Assembly: GCA_012295275.1 (NCBI GenBank)
Contig: CM022678.1
Location: 19,795,556-19,820,555 of the forward strand
Length of the DNA stretch: 25,000 nucleotides
Direction: 5' to 3'
DNA from: Chrysomallon squamiferum
Lineage: Eukaryota > Mollusca > Gastropoda > Neomphalida > Peltospiridae
The notes below the pieces were generated by a model that saw nothing but the letters and a program-made list of their open reading frames with translations, was not told the DNA's origin and did no database searches. The translations under genes and the position numbers were made by a program. Shown piece after piece: positions 10,371-23,459 of this stretch. The number at the start of each line of letters is the position of its first letter. Positions within the stretch are counted from its first letter, which is position 1.

Positions 10371-10437
10371 GAGTCAGTGAGTCAATCAGTGAGTCAGTGA
10401 GTTAGTCAGTGAGTTAGTCAGTGAGTCGGGCACTCAG
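10371..10437. repeat. 8/12-bp tandem repeat containing AP-1 words
   Basis: Repeated GTGAGTCA and GAGTTAGTCAGT units. TGAGTCA, the AP-1 consensus, occurs exactly at 10378-10384 and 10390-10396. Confidence 0.85.
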
Positions 10438-10811
10438 TAGGTGGATTTGAGTGAGCGGACGAATGAAGGAACGAAAGAATGAATGATCAGCATTACACCA
10501 TTTTTTTATTATATAATTATATATCATACATACACACAAATATACATCTATCTGAAGAGACTGTTTTGATTTTAACGCTAAAATAAAATAAATTACAAAT
10601 CTTATCCTAAAGTAAATTACTTCAAAATTCAGTTAACGTTATTTTTACATGTAGTTTTTTTTGTTTTTTTTAATTTGTAAGTTGTTTATTTTTCCTCTTT
10701 TTTATTTTGTTTCCATCTTTTAATGTTTTCGTATTACTTAATAGTTAAATTTTAATATTTATCTTTTAATTATTTATTTATTTATTTATTATTATTAGTA
10801 GTAGTAGTGGT

Positions 10812-10880
10812 AGATGTTATCGTTGTAGTTGCTGTAATAGCTGTAGTAATAGTAGTAGTAATTTGTTCATTTCTATTTAC

Positions 10881-10924
<44 letters not shown>

Positions 10925-11018
10925 AGTACTAGTTTACATTTGAATGTTATCGTTGTCGTTGCTATAACAGCTTTATTAGTACGTATTTGTTCATTTCTGT
11001 TTACTTATTTATTTATTT
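10812..11018. repeat. 129-bp direct duplication around (TTTA)n
   Basis: Copy 1 (10813-10890) and copy 2 (10942-11016) share ATGTTATCGTTGT, GTTGCT, ATTTGTTCATTTCT and TTTACTTATTTATTT in the same order, about three quarters identical. The (TTTA)n at 10880-10922 lies between. Confidence 0.8.
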
Positions 11019-11731
11019 AAATTTTATTTCTTCCAACACACACTTTATTCTACGTATCTTGACAAATATTCTTCCACTAAAGATTTTTCAATAAACTTGT
11101 GATTTTAATACTGTTATTATTTAAAAAAATGTCACTGTAAACTGGATAGTTCATGTGACAGCATCAACAGCAATGTATAATGCATTATGTCTGAAATTCC
11201 TTCGCTCGCGTTATATAAATTACATTATGTCAGTAATTATTATATTACCGTTTCGTTATTTTCACTCCTAATAATATTTTATCTGTTACCTTTTAGTCGT
11301 AACTGAGTTTTCTTCACCTCCTGTTAGATAGTATTGATTTAGTATATGGATTTATATACTATGAGCAAGAAAAATTAGTTATTATTACCGTTTTAGTAAT
11401 AAAATAATTATAGACCACTTCTTTAGGTATGTAATGATATTTTTATACTTAAAATACGTATAACATTTTTATACGTATAATATTTGTTTTGTTATGCCTT
11501 TAATAATATAGTCAATACAGTTATCTAGTATTTCTAATCAGTGTAATTATATAGTAAGTGTATTTAATAACATCTGAATTTGTAGATTAGGTTTGATAGT
11601 ATGTAATTGTGTTTATATAACTTTAATGATGTTTATATAACTTTAATGATGTAATTATATATCTTGTATTGTTTGAGGATGTGTGTTTGTGTGTGTGTTT
11701 GTGTGTATCTGAATATTCGTAATAGCTATAT

Positions 11732-11735
<4 letters not shown>
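11019..11735. other. AT-rich non-coding stretch with hairpin and duplication
   Basis: Very AT-rich. Contains a perfect 10-bp inverted repeat ATACGTATAA / TTATACGTAT (11454-11478, 5-nt loop) and an exact 20-bp tandem duplication GTTTATATAACTTTAATGAT (11611-11650). No gene recognised. Confidence 0.8.

Positions 11736-11808
<73 letters not shown>
11736..11808. repeat. (CT)n microsatellite
   Basis: 73 bp uninterrupted. Complementary to the (AG)n 277 bp downstream. Confidence 0.98.
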
Positions 11809-12690
<882 letters not shown>

Positions 12691-12691
12691 A

Positions 12692-12915
12692 TTTTTTTTT
12701 TTTTTTTTTTTTTTTTTTTGATTATTTGCTTGTTTGTTGTTGTTTTTTTGTTTTAGTGTTTGATTGTTTGTATTATTGTTCCTTTGTTTGTTTTATTGTT
12801 TGTTTGTTTGTTAGCTTGTTTGATTGTTTGTTTATTTATATGTTTGGTCGTTCGGATTTTTATTATTATTATTATTTGCTTATTTATTTCGATTTATTTA
12901 TTTATTTATTTATTT
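12692..12915. repeat. poly-T and TTTG/TTTA-rich region
   Basis: T-run at 12692-12719 (28 T), then interrupted TTTG and TTTA units. The Phe/Cys-rich frame at 12582-12968 crosses it and is not a gene. Confidence 0.9.
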
Positions 12916-13690
<775 letters not shown>

Positions 13691-13799
13691 TGATAGATTG
13701 ATCGATAGACAAGTAGAGAGACAGGTAAACAGATGATAAATAGATTTATATTAATTCTACATCTCTGTTTCAATGTATCTTTCGTTCTGTCCTTCCGTC

Positions 13800-15460
13800 T
13801 CTCGATACGTCTACCATTGTTTATCTACCTGTGTATCTATGCTTGTATGTATCTGTCTACCTAGATCCATTGTTTATCTAACTGTGTATCTATGCTTGTA
13901 TGTATCTGTCTACCTAGATCCATTGTTTATCTACCTGTGTATGCATGTGTGTATCTTTGTCTATCTAGATCCATTGTTTATCTAACTGTGTATCTATGCA
14001 TGTATGTATCTATCTAGATCCATTGTTTATCTACCTGTGTATCTATGCTTGTATGTATCTGTCTACCTAGATCCATTGTTTATCTGTGTATCTATGCTTG
14101 TATGTATCTGTCTACCTAGATCCATTGTTTATCTGTGTATCTATGCTTGTATGTATCTGTCAACCTAGATCCATTGTTTATCTACCTGTGTATGCATGTG
14201 TGTATCTTTGTCTATTTAGATCCATTGTTTATCTACCTGTGTATCTATGCTTGTATGTATCTGTCTACCTAGATCCATTGTTTATCTATCTGTGTATCTA
14301 TGCATGTATGTATCTTTTCTACCTAGATCCATTGTTTATCTAACTGTGTATCTATGCTTGTATGTATCTGTCTACCTAGATCCATTGTTTATCTAACTGT
14401 GTATCTATGCTTGTATGTATCTGTCTACCTAGATCCATTGTTTATCTAACTGTGTATCTATGTATGTGTGTATCTTTGTCTATTTAGATCCATTGTTTAT
14501 CTACCTGTGTATCTATGCTTGTATGTATCTGTCTACCTAGATCCATTGTTTATCTAACTGTGTATCTATGCTTGTATGTATCTGTCTACCTAGATCCATT
14601 GTTTATCTACCTGTGTATGCATGTGTGTATCTTTGTCTATTTAGATCCATTGTTTATCTACCTGTGTATCTATGCTTGTATGTATCTGTCTACCTAGATC
14701 CATTGTTTATCTAACTGTGTATCTATGCTTGTATGTATCTGTCTACCTAGATCCATTGTTTATCTAACTGTGTATCTATGTATGTATGTATCTGTCTACC
14801 TAGATCCATTGTTTATCTAACTGTGTATCTATGCTTGTATGTATCTGTCTACCTAGATCCATTGTTTATCTAACTGTGTATCTATGCATGTATGTATCTT
14901 TGTCTACCTAGATCCATTGTTTATCTATCTGTGTATCTATGCATGTGTGTATCTTTGTCTATTTAGATCCATTGTTTATCTATCTGTGTATCTATGCTTG
15001 TATGTATCTCTGTCTACCTAGATCCATTGTTTATCTATCTGTGTATCTATGTATGTATGTATCTCTTTCTACCTAGATCCATTGTTTATCTACCTGTGTA
15101 TCTATGCATGTATGTATCTTTGTCTACCTAGATCCATTGTTTATCTATCTGTGTATCTATGCATGTGTGTATCTGTGTCTATTTAGATCCATTGTTTATC
15201 TACCTGTGTATCTATGCATGTATGTATCTTTGTCTATCTAGATCCATTGTTTATCTACCTGTGTATCTATGCTTGTATGTATCTGTCTACCTAGATCCAT
15301 TGTTTATCTACCTGTGTATCTATGCATGTATGTATCTTTGTCTACCTAGATCCATTGTTTATCTATCTGTGTATCTATGCATGTGTTTATCTGTGTCTAT
15401 TTAGATCCATTGTTTATCTACCTGTGTATCTATGCATGTATGTGCCTGTCTATCTAGTTC
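13800..15460. repeat. 53-bp minisatellite, about 31 copies
   Basis: Each unit reads TAGATCCATTGTTTATCT, then (A)(A/C/T)CTGTGTATCTATG, then C(T/A)TGTATGTATCT and (TT)GTCTA(CC/TT). Most copies are 53 bp; variants are 49 bp (lacking ACCT) or 55 bp (extra TT). Type CTTGTATGTATCTGTCTACC dominates the left half; types with GCATGTGTGTATCTTTGTCTATTTA, read in pieces, dominate the right. The period is not a multiple of 3, so the repeated VYLDPLFIYL-like frames shift between units and are not coding. The unit looks as if it grew from a TCTA/TGTA tetranucleotide repeat. Confidence 0.97.
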
Positions 15461-15794
<334 letters not shown>

Positions 15795-16140
15795 TCTCTC
15801 TCTCCACCTGTTCACTACAGCCAAACTGGTTATTTCTTTCTACTTATTGATATAAAACTGGTGCACGTCATTAACGTTTATCTGTTGATATTTTGAGAGA
15901 TGAGATTAATATTTCTGTTCCTGACGCTTTGGTGTTACAAACACATAACCCCTGTCTATCGTAAGCACATAGAAACGCGTTTGTGGAAGTTTTTACGAAG
16001 CGTTAACATGCTCTCATCTTCAAAGATGTTTTCACAGATATCCGCAACAAAGACTGAAAATAAACAGCGAAGCTTAAACGCTCGCAAACTCAAAAATAAA
16101 CGCTTGTAATGGAACTCCGAGATTATTCAAAACTGACTAA
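15795..16140. other. non-coding stretch, no recognisable gene
   Basis: Low-repeat. A 69-aa plus frame (15900-16109) starts MRLIFLFLTLW, which looks signal-peptide-like, but has no family resemblance, no upstream context and an ordinary length for chance. I do not call it. Confidence 0.45.
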
Positions 16141-16144
16141 TGTG

Positions 16145-16211
16145 CTGAGAAAAATAAACAAATTAAAAAAAAAAATAAAAAATAAAAAATAAATAAATTA
16201 AAAATAATAAT

Positions 16212-16250
<39 letters not shown>

Positions 16251-16372
16251 TAAAAAAAATGAAATGAACTAAAAATGAAATGTATCAATAATCTTTCTTC
16301 AGTGTTTTCTTCTTTTTTTTTTTTTCTCTATTTTTTTTTCTTTTTCTTTTTTTTTTTTTCTGTTCTTAATAA
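16145..16372. repeat. A-rich, (AAT)n and T-rich tracts
   Basis: AAAT/AAAA units, (AAT)n at 16214-16250, then T-rich runs to 16360. The A-rich side precedes the T-rich side, so the two could pair. Confidence 0.9.
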
Positions 16373-16800
16373 CCATGTCTTTGGATAACTATGGTGCATA
16401 TGTATACCGAGCGACTTTCAGAAACGAACGTCTATAAGATTTCTATACTAATACACATATGTATTACAAATGTATAATAATACAATCTATTTCATGCGCA
16501 TTAGATATGATAGTAATTACATAAAAATTTGTTTCTGTAATATATATTTGTTGTAGATATTTTGTGTATTTCATCTACTTTATGATAGTAATTATGTATG
16601 AGTCTATTACCATATATATATATATAGTAAATACTTGTCTATGTATCATATTTATCAGATGAGCTGATTTTTATGTATAATTATAGAACTTTTTGTGTTT
16701 AGTTTTTATTTCATGTATAAAATTATAACATATGAATATATTTGAATATTTTTTATATATGTTAGATAAAATAGTTATTATAAATATATATATTTTTCTG
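16373..16800. other. AT-rich non-coding stretch
   Basis: TA-rich with short TATATA runs; nothing recognised. Confidence 0.6.
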
Positions 16801-16838
16801 TATCTCAAATAAATGTAATATTACGTGAAATTATTAAA

Positions 16839-16897
<59 letters not shown>

Positions 16898-16902
16898 AGA
16901 TA
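16801..16902. repeat. 11-bp inverted repeat enclosing (TA)n
   Basis: TATCTCAAATA (16801-16811) and TATTTGAGATA (16892-16902) are perfect inverse complements. A (TA)n run, itself self-complementary, fills 16843-16893. Confidence 0.8.
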
Positions 16903-16979
16903 AATGAATAAAACTATTCCTATACACTACAGATGCTGAATATAAAATAACAGTAGATAAAATATAGTATTTAATAGTT
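16892..16979 (+). repeat. dispersed repeat, copy A
   Basis: 82 bp from TATTTGAGATAAATG to TAGTATTTA align without gaps to 22875-22956, with about 62 identities (76%). The family is not one I can name. Both copies lie beside TA-rich DNA and are in the same orientation. Confidence 0.75.
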
Positions 16980-17259
16980 CGTAGATTAATGTAACAGTGG
17001 ATGTAAAATAATACATGTAATATAGGTAAATATTTTATTTGCATTATATATATATAAATATATTTGAACATATATAGATGTATGAAATCATATAATATAT
17101 ATATAAATCTATAAAATTATTTGTTATACTGAATTAAGAAATATCAAATGATATAAATCTATTAAACTCTTTATATATATTTTGCTGATTAAAAAATAAG
17201 AAATGAAACACTGAAAATGTATAACTACAAAACTAGGTTTAAAACAATTGATAAATATT

Positions 17260-18059
<800 letters not shown>

Positions 18060-18202
18060 TCAAATCGAATGCGCTCTCGATCGCCGTCTTACTTTCCGTC
18101 TTTCCCCAGTACCGCTCGAACGCGCTCTCTCTCTCTTTTTTTTTTTTTTTTTTTGTTGTTGGGGGGAAGACGACGACACCCCCCCGCCACCACCATACGA
18201 CG

Positions 18203-18229
18203 TCCTTCCTTCCTTCCTTCCTTCCTTCC
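18203..18229. repeat. (CCTT)n microsatellite in TASK upstream region
   Basis: About 27 bp of TTCC units next to C-rich DNA (18178-18185), 171 bp upstream of the channel ATG. Confidence 0.92.
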
Positions 18230-18597
18230 TCCTTCCTGCTCCTTCCTTCCCCCAACCCCGACGTCCTTCTCGACAGGTAGTCGGAGGAGAATAATAAAAA
18301 AAAAAAAAAAAAAAAATTATTTCTAGAAGATTCCAGTCGCTTTTAGGTTTGGCGGAATATGTAGAAAAACGGATGCTTGTGAAAATGACGTGGTGGACGC
18401 TGTGACACAACGATGATGTTGTTGTTGTTGTTTGTTTTTTTTTTTTTTTTTTCTTTTTTTTTCCGATGTGGTAGAATCAGGAAGACGGTGGAAGTTCGGC
18501 CGATATTTGTTTTTTTTTTTGTTGTAAATCCTGATCGCTATAACGCTAATAACAACAACAACGACAACAACAACAACAACGGTAACAACATGTGAGC

Positions 18598-18607
18598 AGC
18601 ACGTGCT
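18598..18607. promoter_or_regulatory. CACGTG palindrome AGCACGTGCT
   Basis: Perfect 10-bp palindrome with an E-box core, about 570 bp upstream of the channel start. Confidence 0.35.
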
Positions 18608-18688
18608 CTTTCGCGTTTTCACCGAGCGCTTAGCGAAGCAGACCGAGATTCAACGACGTCGATTCCACGAAGCCGATCTCGTCGTGCC

Positions 18689-18723
18689 GGGGTGGTGTGG
18701 GGAGGGGTGGGGTGGTGGTGGTG
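18689..18723 (+). promoter_or_regulatory. G-quadruplex motif upstream of TASK
   Basis: Four runs of four G (18689-18692, 18699-18702, 18704-18707, 18709-18712) with loops of 6, 1 and 1 nt, followed by GGT repeats. It lies on the template strand of the channel gene, about 660 bp upstream of its ATG. Confidence 0.6.
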
Positions 18724-19175
18724 GCTGCCGTTGCCAGCATGACGTCTGCCACGGTGGGGATAGCTGCCTGTGACGAATGGAGGAGGTATCGCCTGTATTA
18801 TCCGTGTTGCCGCCACTGCTGCTAAAAATAAGCACCACACACAATAATTACCAGAAATGTGAAACACACATCGTAATCAATAGCCGCACGCTCACAGCTC
18901 GCGTACGGCTGTTACAGCCCGTGTACGACGAACAACGAGAGAATAATATATTTCTTTCTCTTCTTTCAATATTTCTGTCTCCTGAAGCTGGTGAAATTCC
19001 CAGTCACACCACGCGCACAACACCGAAAACTGTCCCTCAGTGAACTCTCGCCAGATCGTTTTCCCAGAGATGCTTTATACGTCACAACATCCTTCTTTCT
19101 TTTTTTTTTTTTTTTTTTTTCCCCAACAACGTCAAAAGAATCGTTCCCTGTCTAGGGTCGTCTGCAACTGCGCGT

Positions 19176-19206
19176 GGTCGCACATGCGCAGATGCCGTCA
19201 CTTCCG
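19176..19206. promoter_or_regulatory. NRF1-like and ETS-like motif cluster
   Basis: CATGCGCA (19183-19190) resembles an NRF1 half-palindrome and CACTTCCG (19199-19206) an ETS site, a pairing typical of CpG promoters. The core GGTCGCA-CATGCGCAGA recurs in inverted form at 24588-24607 with a 3-nt insertion. Function is inferred from motif form only. Confidence 0.3.
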
Positions 19207-19293
19207 TTCCATCTGCGCAGTGTGTAACAAAGCGATCGAATATTAAAACATAATGTTTCAATGCACGTTAGGCGGCGCACATTATCTCTGGAC

Positions 19294-19402
19294 GGGATTT
19301 CCCTCATGACCCACTAAGTCGTGCACTTGAATAATCAATAGTTTAATTGTCAAAGCAAGCGCGCGGAGCTATAATTAGACACGCGTCTGGAAGGAATTCC
19401 CC
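19294..19402. promoter_or_regulatory. two kappaB-like sites with homeodomain-like motifs
   Basis: GGGATTTCCC (19294-19303) and GGAATTCCCC (19393-19402) both match the Rel/NF-kappaB consensus GGGRNWYYCC on one strand or the other, 99 bp apart. Between them lie AATAATCAATA, TTTAATTG and ATAATTAG, typical homeodomain cores. The block is low in simple repeats and sits about 1.3 kb upstream of the TASK start, so it is a candidate enhancer. Confidence 0.3.
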
Positions 19403-19419
19403 ATAACAGTGAATTTATT

Positions 19420-19838
19420 ATGAACCAAGCAGATGTTTCATTATTTGTTCGTTTTAACAGTAGGACCGTCTGAAATATGGGTGGGGGCTGTTTCCAGGGC
19501 GCGTATCTTCCCATCGTGTTCTTTTTGAAAACAATATTTTTGTTGTTATTATTAGTCGCTGGTTTCTTTGTTCCACAAATCGCGTTAGCAGACGACTCGA
19601 CTGTTTCAAGTCCAAACTGATGGTCGCGTGACAGGTTTTCTTAGGATATTTTTCATAAGCTTCACTATCGCGGTAATTTTGGTTGTAATATTTTACAACT
19701 AGTGATAACGATGATGATGATGATGATGATATCAATAATATTGACGATCATAATAATAATGTAAATGTATTTAATACTTCTTTTTTTGTTGTGTTGTGTG
19801 TTAATATATAAACATGAAAGAAATTTATATTAATCGGA

Positions 19839-19841
<3 letters not shown>
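19420..19841. other. non-coding stretch, nothing recognised
   Basis: Contains a short (GAT)n at 19709-19729. The 93-aa minus frame at 19454-19735 begins in that GAT run and shows no domain. Confidence 0.5.
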
Positions 19842-19914
<73 letters not shown>

Positions 19915-19915
19915 T
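19842..19915. repeat. (TC)n with GT tail
   Basis: 63 bp TC to 19904 followed by GTGTGTGTGT. Confidence 0.98.
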
Positions 19916-19942
19916 TCTGTATGTGTGGGTGTTCAGTAATAT

Positions 19943-20110
19943 TTATAGTAGTAATAATAGTAGTAGCAGCAGTGACGTGAATAGTAATTACTAGTATTAA
20001 CAGTAGCTGTTCTTGTAGCAGAGTAGAAATAGAGGTCTTGCCGCTGTACTAACAACAGTGATAATATTTAGCAGTTCTTGAGATAATAGCAGGCGACAAC
20101 AGCATCCAAT
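19943..20110. repeat. cryptic GTA/GCA trinucleotide region
   Basis: Interrupted GTA, GCA and AAT triplets, same class as 6380-6710. Non-coding. Confidence 0.7.
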
Positions 20111-20460
20111 TCAGTAGTGCAATATGGTGTTAATAGGAACAGTTGGGATCACGGTGGTAAAGGCTGCATTGTCGTAATGTCTTTCAAACTGATAAAGGCT
20201 GTTTTAAAACGTTTTGCGACTAAAGGAAGAAAAACACAACACAGTTAGAAAAGAGACAGACAGAGAAGCTGTATATATAAATCTAGCTGAAAGAATTCTT
20301 CATCTCTAACTCGAACACCAATAGTCTGTGTTCAGTAGACCGCGTACTGGCATTAATTACGCTTCAGTAATAAAGCTAATTGAAATTAACACTCCGTAGA
20401 ATACCAGTCGGTTCGTTGATGTATACAGAAATAACGCTGTAATAAAATATATATTTTACA
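20111..20460. other. low-repeat stretch with homeodomain-type words
   Basis: The segment 20338-20400 carries ATTAATTACG, TAATAAAGCTAATTGA and AATTAAC in close order, a possible enhancer. No gene recognised. Confidence 0.35.
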
Positions 20461-20466
20461 GAAACA

Positions 20467-20471
20467 TTCAT

Positions 20472-20503
<32 letters not shown>

Positions 20504-20507
20504 TCGT

Positions 20508-20542
<35 letters not shown>

Positions 20543-20645
20543 TTCGTTTATTTATTTGTTTGTTTGTTTGTTTGTTTGTTTAATTTTTATTTACTTATTT
20601 ATTTATTTATTATTTATTCGTTTATCTATTTATGTATTTATTTTT
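20467..20645. repeat. (TTTA)n / (TTTG)n compound
   Basis: TTTA arrays at 20470-20501, 20508-20543 and 20590-20645 with (TTTG)n at 20557-20580; interruptions are TCG words. Confidence 0.96.
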
Positions 20646-21060
20646 TCAAGCTTATAAATGTACGTGCACATATACATATTTCTTTATGTTACACATATGA
20701 ACATTAGATGCACACAAAAACAATAATTAAATACATATATACAGTGACACAGAGACATACAAATATAAAATCACATAGACATTATATATGCTAGTGTACT
20801 TTAAAATTTGTTAGGTGTTTCCAGTTTAATATATATTTATTAGTTTTACCCAAACACTGGTATATGTCATAATGCAATAAACTGCATATATTATCTTTCA
20901 CCATCTGTGTGGTATATAAAATATACCTGTCAGTCTATAACGATTATTAAACGGAAAAATATTCTGTGGTTAATACATGACCCATAAATTCTCGTTCTCT
21001 CTCACGAGACTTGTACATTTTCATCTTTAGAAAACTCTGCCAAAAATTATTCTTCTGTTA
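20646..21060. other. AT-rich non-coding stretch
   Basis: Nothing recognised. Confidence 0.5.
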
Positions 21061-21087
21061 AGAAAAATTAAAATTAAAATTAATTAA

Positions 21088-21188
21088 TACTACTACTGCT
21101 GCTGCTGCTTTTGCTACTACTGCTACTACGTCTACTACAACTACTATTAATAACAACAATGAAAGAAAGAAAGAAAGAAAGAAAGAAT
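21088..21188. repeat. CTA/CTG trinucleotides and (GAAA)n
   Basis: Interrupted TAC/TGC triplets (21088-21150) then GAAA units (21162-21186). Confidence 0.85.
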
Positions 21189-21239
21189 AATCAAATAAGA
21201 AAAATTCGTACATAACCCACTCTAGTTTATTTAACTACC

Positions 21240-21500
21240 AGCCTATCGACCACGTGACATCCAGCCGAATGTTTAAGTGCGCCTGTCATGTTTTCAGTTA
21301 TCCAGACGAATTTGTTCGAGATGTTCAGCTTTAATTGTGTTGTGGAATAAAACGCATGCACGCGAGATAACGGTGACGCGCGCAGTTGACAAATGGTGTT
21401 TATTTCGCCGATAACCGGTACTTTTCTTGTCGAAGTTTGTGCGCGGGGTCACGTGACCGCGAAGTGAGACGTTGCAGCTGCAGCGCGTTAGAGACAACGT
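21240..21500. promoter_or_regulatory. GC-richer island with two E-boxes
   Basis: CACGTGAC at 21251-21258 and the 12-bp perfect palindrome GGTCACGTGACC at 21447-21458, in DNA with CGCGCG words. The 67-aa minus frame across it has no recognisable domain. Candidate enhancer or distant promoter. Confidence 0.4.
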
Positions 21501-21693
21501 CTAATTTGAACGAGAATTAGCGAGACTGTAAACACCGCTACAGATGTGAGCCAAAGATATCTCAACTAGACCGTTTCATTTCTTTTTTCTTTTTTCTTCT
21601 TTCTTTCTTTCATCTTTCTTTTTTTTTTTTTTTTTTTTTTCATAAAATGTTTGTAAAAAAAAACGTTTCTTTTAGCAAGATTAATTATTATTA

Positions 21694-21826
<133 letters not shown>

Positions 21827-21861
21827 GACCAGAGAGAGGTACAGAGGTGACAAAAAAACAA

Positions 21862-21865
<4 letters not shown>

Positions 21866-21950
<85 letters not shown>
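21866..21950. repeat. (AG)n microsatellite
   Basis: 85 bp uninterrupted, 41 bp after the previous AG tract. Confidence 0.98.
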
Positions 21951-21952
<2 letters not shown>

Positions 21953-22258
21953 AGAGAAAGATCAGCTTAGTCAATACAAAATTTTCTCAATAATTTTTGC
22001 TTGTTTACTTTCGTTGGTAAATCAATGGAAAACTTGACGCGTCTATCCATTTAGTTCTGTTATGAAATACTAAGAAAAATAAATTTCCAGCGTACGTTAC
22101 ATTAATCTTTTAATAATTTTCCTATCGTTGCCTGGACGCAGTTATTTACTTTACCACACTTGTAATTAATAGGTAACGCACCATTATTTGTTTATCTAAT
22201 TCTGAGTGAAAATATCTGTATGTAAATAAGCTCTGCTGTGCTTAAAGCATATGTAATG
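21951..22258. other. AT-rich spacer
   Basis: Nothing recognised. Confidence 0.5.
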
Positions 22259-22406
<148 letters not shown>

Positions 22407-22496
22407 AAAGTTTACAAAAATATGCAATATTAGAAATGATATGATGTTTGTATACAAATTTTCTTATATATTAATTTAATAATAATAAAATAATAA

Positions 22497-22500
<4 letters not shown>

Positions 22501-22554
<54 letters not shown>
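22501..22554. repeat. (GT)n microsatellite
   Basis: 54 bp uninterrupted. Confidence 0.98.
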
Positions 22555-22555
<1 letters not shown>

Positions 22556-22874
22556 TGATGTATGTCCGGTCACAGGGACACTTCTACTTAGTAATCTGAC
22601 TCCAATATTTCCCGTTATGACCAATATCTCGTATATTACTTCCCATGAAATGAAAAACTGAATAATACAAAATGGAATGAGGTTAATGGGAACGAGAAGG
22701 CTTGAAATGGCTACAGCTGGTTTGATAATTAAACAAAAACCTTACATATTACACTTAGTAACCATTAATAATAAAACTAGTGCTGTCAAATTTTAATTCA
22801 GTCCTTTGATCTACGGCAACACGTATAAAAATAAATATAGTACCATATATATATATGCTATGATTTCAGTAATC
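22555..22874. other. AT-rich non-coding stretch
   Basis: Nothing recognised beyond a short TA run at 22845-22856. Confidence 0.5.
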
Positions 22875-22965
22875 TATTTTAGGTAAGTGAGTGAAACTGT
22901 TGCTATACATTAGAGATGTGGTATCTAAAATAGCATAATATAGAATATAAGATTTATGTTAGATT
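22875..22965 (+). repeat. dispersed repeat, copy B
   Basis: Starts TATTTTAGGTAAGTG and includes GCTATACATTAGAGATG. Gap-free partner of 16892-16973. GGTAAGTGAG within it resembles a splice donor, but no coding frame precedes it. Confidence 0.75.
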
Positions 22966-23029
22966 CGATATAAATAGTTATTTTTATAAACAGCGGACTA
23001 ACTAAATATGCACGCTTGTCAAAATATGT

Positions 23030-23095
23030 TTTTTTTTTTTTTTTTTCCTTTTTTGTGTGTTGTTGTTGTTATTATTATTGTTGTTTTGTTTGTTT
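23030..23095. repeat. poly-T and TTG/TTA triplets
   Basis: T16 then GTTGTTGTTATTATTATTG units. Confidence 0.9.
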
Positions 23096-23289
23096 GTAGA
23101 CCAATTTGTTTAAGTTTCTGTCATCAGCTATTAGATGTCAGTTAAACGTATTTGTGAAGATTCTCACATAAAAGAAGAGATATTTTATAATTTTTCATCA
23201 TAGACCCAACACGAAACACCACAATATGAAAAATAAAAACATATTAACAGAAAACAGTGATTTAGTTAATAGTCCATTATCTAGATCCA

Positions 23290-23371
23290 TTAATAATAAT
23301 AATAATTTTATATGTATGTATGTATATATATATATATATATATTATTTTATTTCTGGATAACACATATACA

Positions 23372-23426
<55 letters not shown>

Positions 23427-23430
23427 TTAT
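23290..23430. repeat. AAT, TATG, TA and (GT)n cluster
   Basis: AAT at 23291-23306, TATG/TA at 23312-23345 and (GT)n at 23377-23418. Confidence 0.93.
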
Positions 23431-23459
23431 GTATTATTTCGAAACATATACACTGCATG

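Larger units (their letters stand above)
18063..19250 (-). promoter_or_regulatory. putative 5' leader and promoter region of the TASK gene
   Basis: About 1.2 kb upstream of the channel start is clearly richer in G+C and CpG than the rest of the window (18060-18290, 18590-18790, 18880-18930, 19140-19280), broken by poly-T/A runs. It holds a (CCTT)n tract, a G-quadruplex motif, the CACGTG palindrome at 18598-18607, and CATGCGCA plus CACTTCCG motifs near 19170-19206. I cannot place a transcription start; there is no convincing TATA box, so a CpG-type dispersed promoter is likely. An additional non-coding 5' exon cannot be excluded. Confidence 0.45.

Noticed and set aside
13773-15404. Repeat protein with VYLDPLFIYL-like units in the 53-bp array
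   Set aside because: The unit is not a multiple of three, frames shift between copies and are broken by stops, and the same peptide appears in several frames.
21294-21497. 67-codon minus frame over the E-box island
   Set aside because: No domain or splice support; better explained by local GC content.
22883-22892. GGTAAGTGAG as a plus-strand splice donor
   Set aside because: It lies inside the dispersed repeat with no coding frame upstream, and the other copy has GATAAATGAA.
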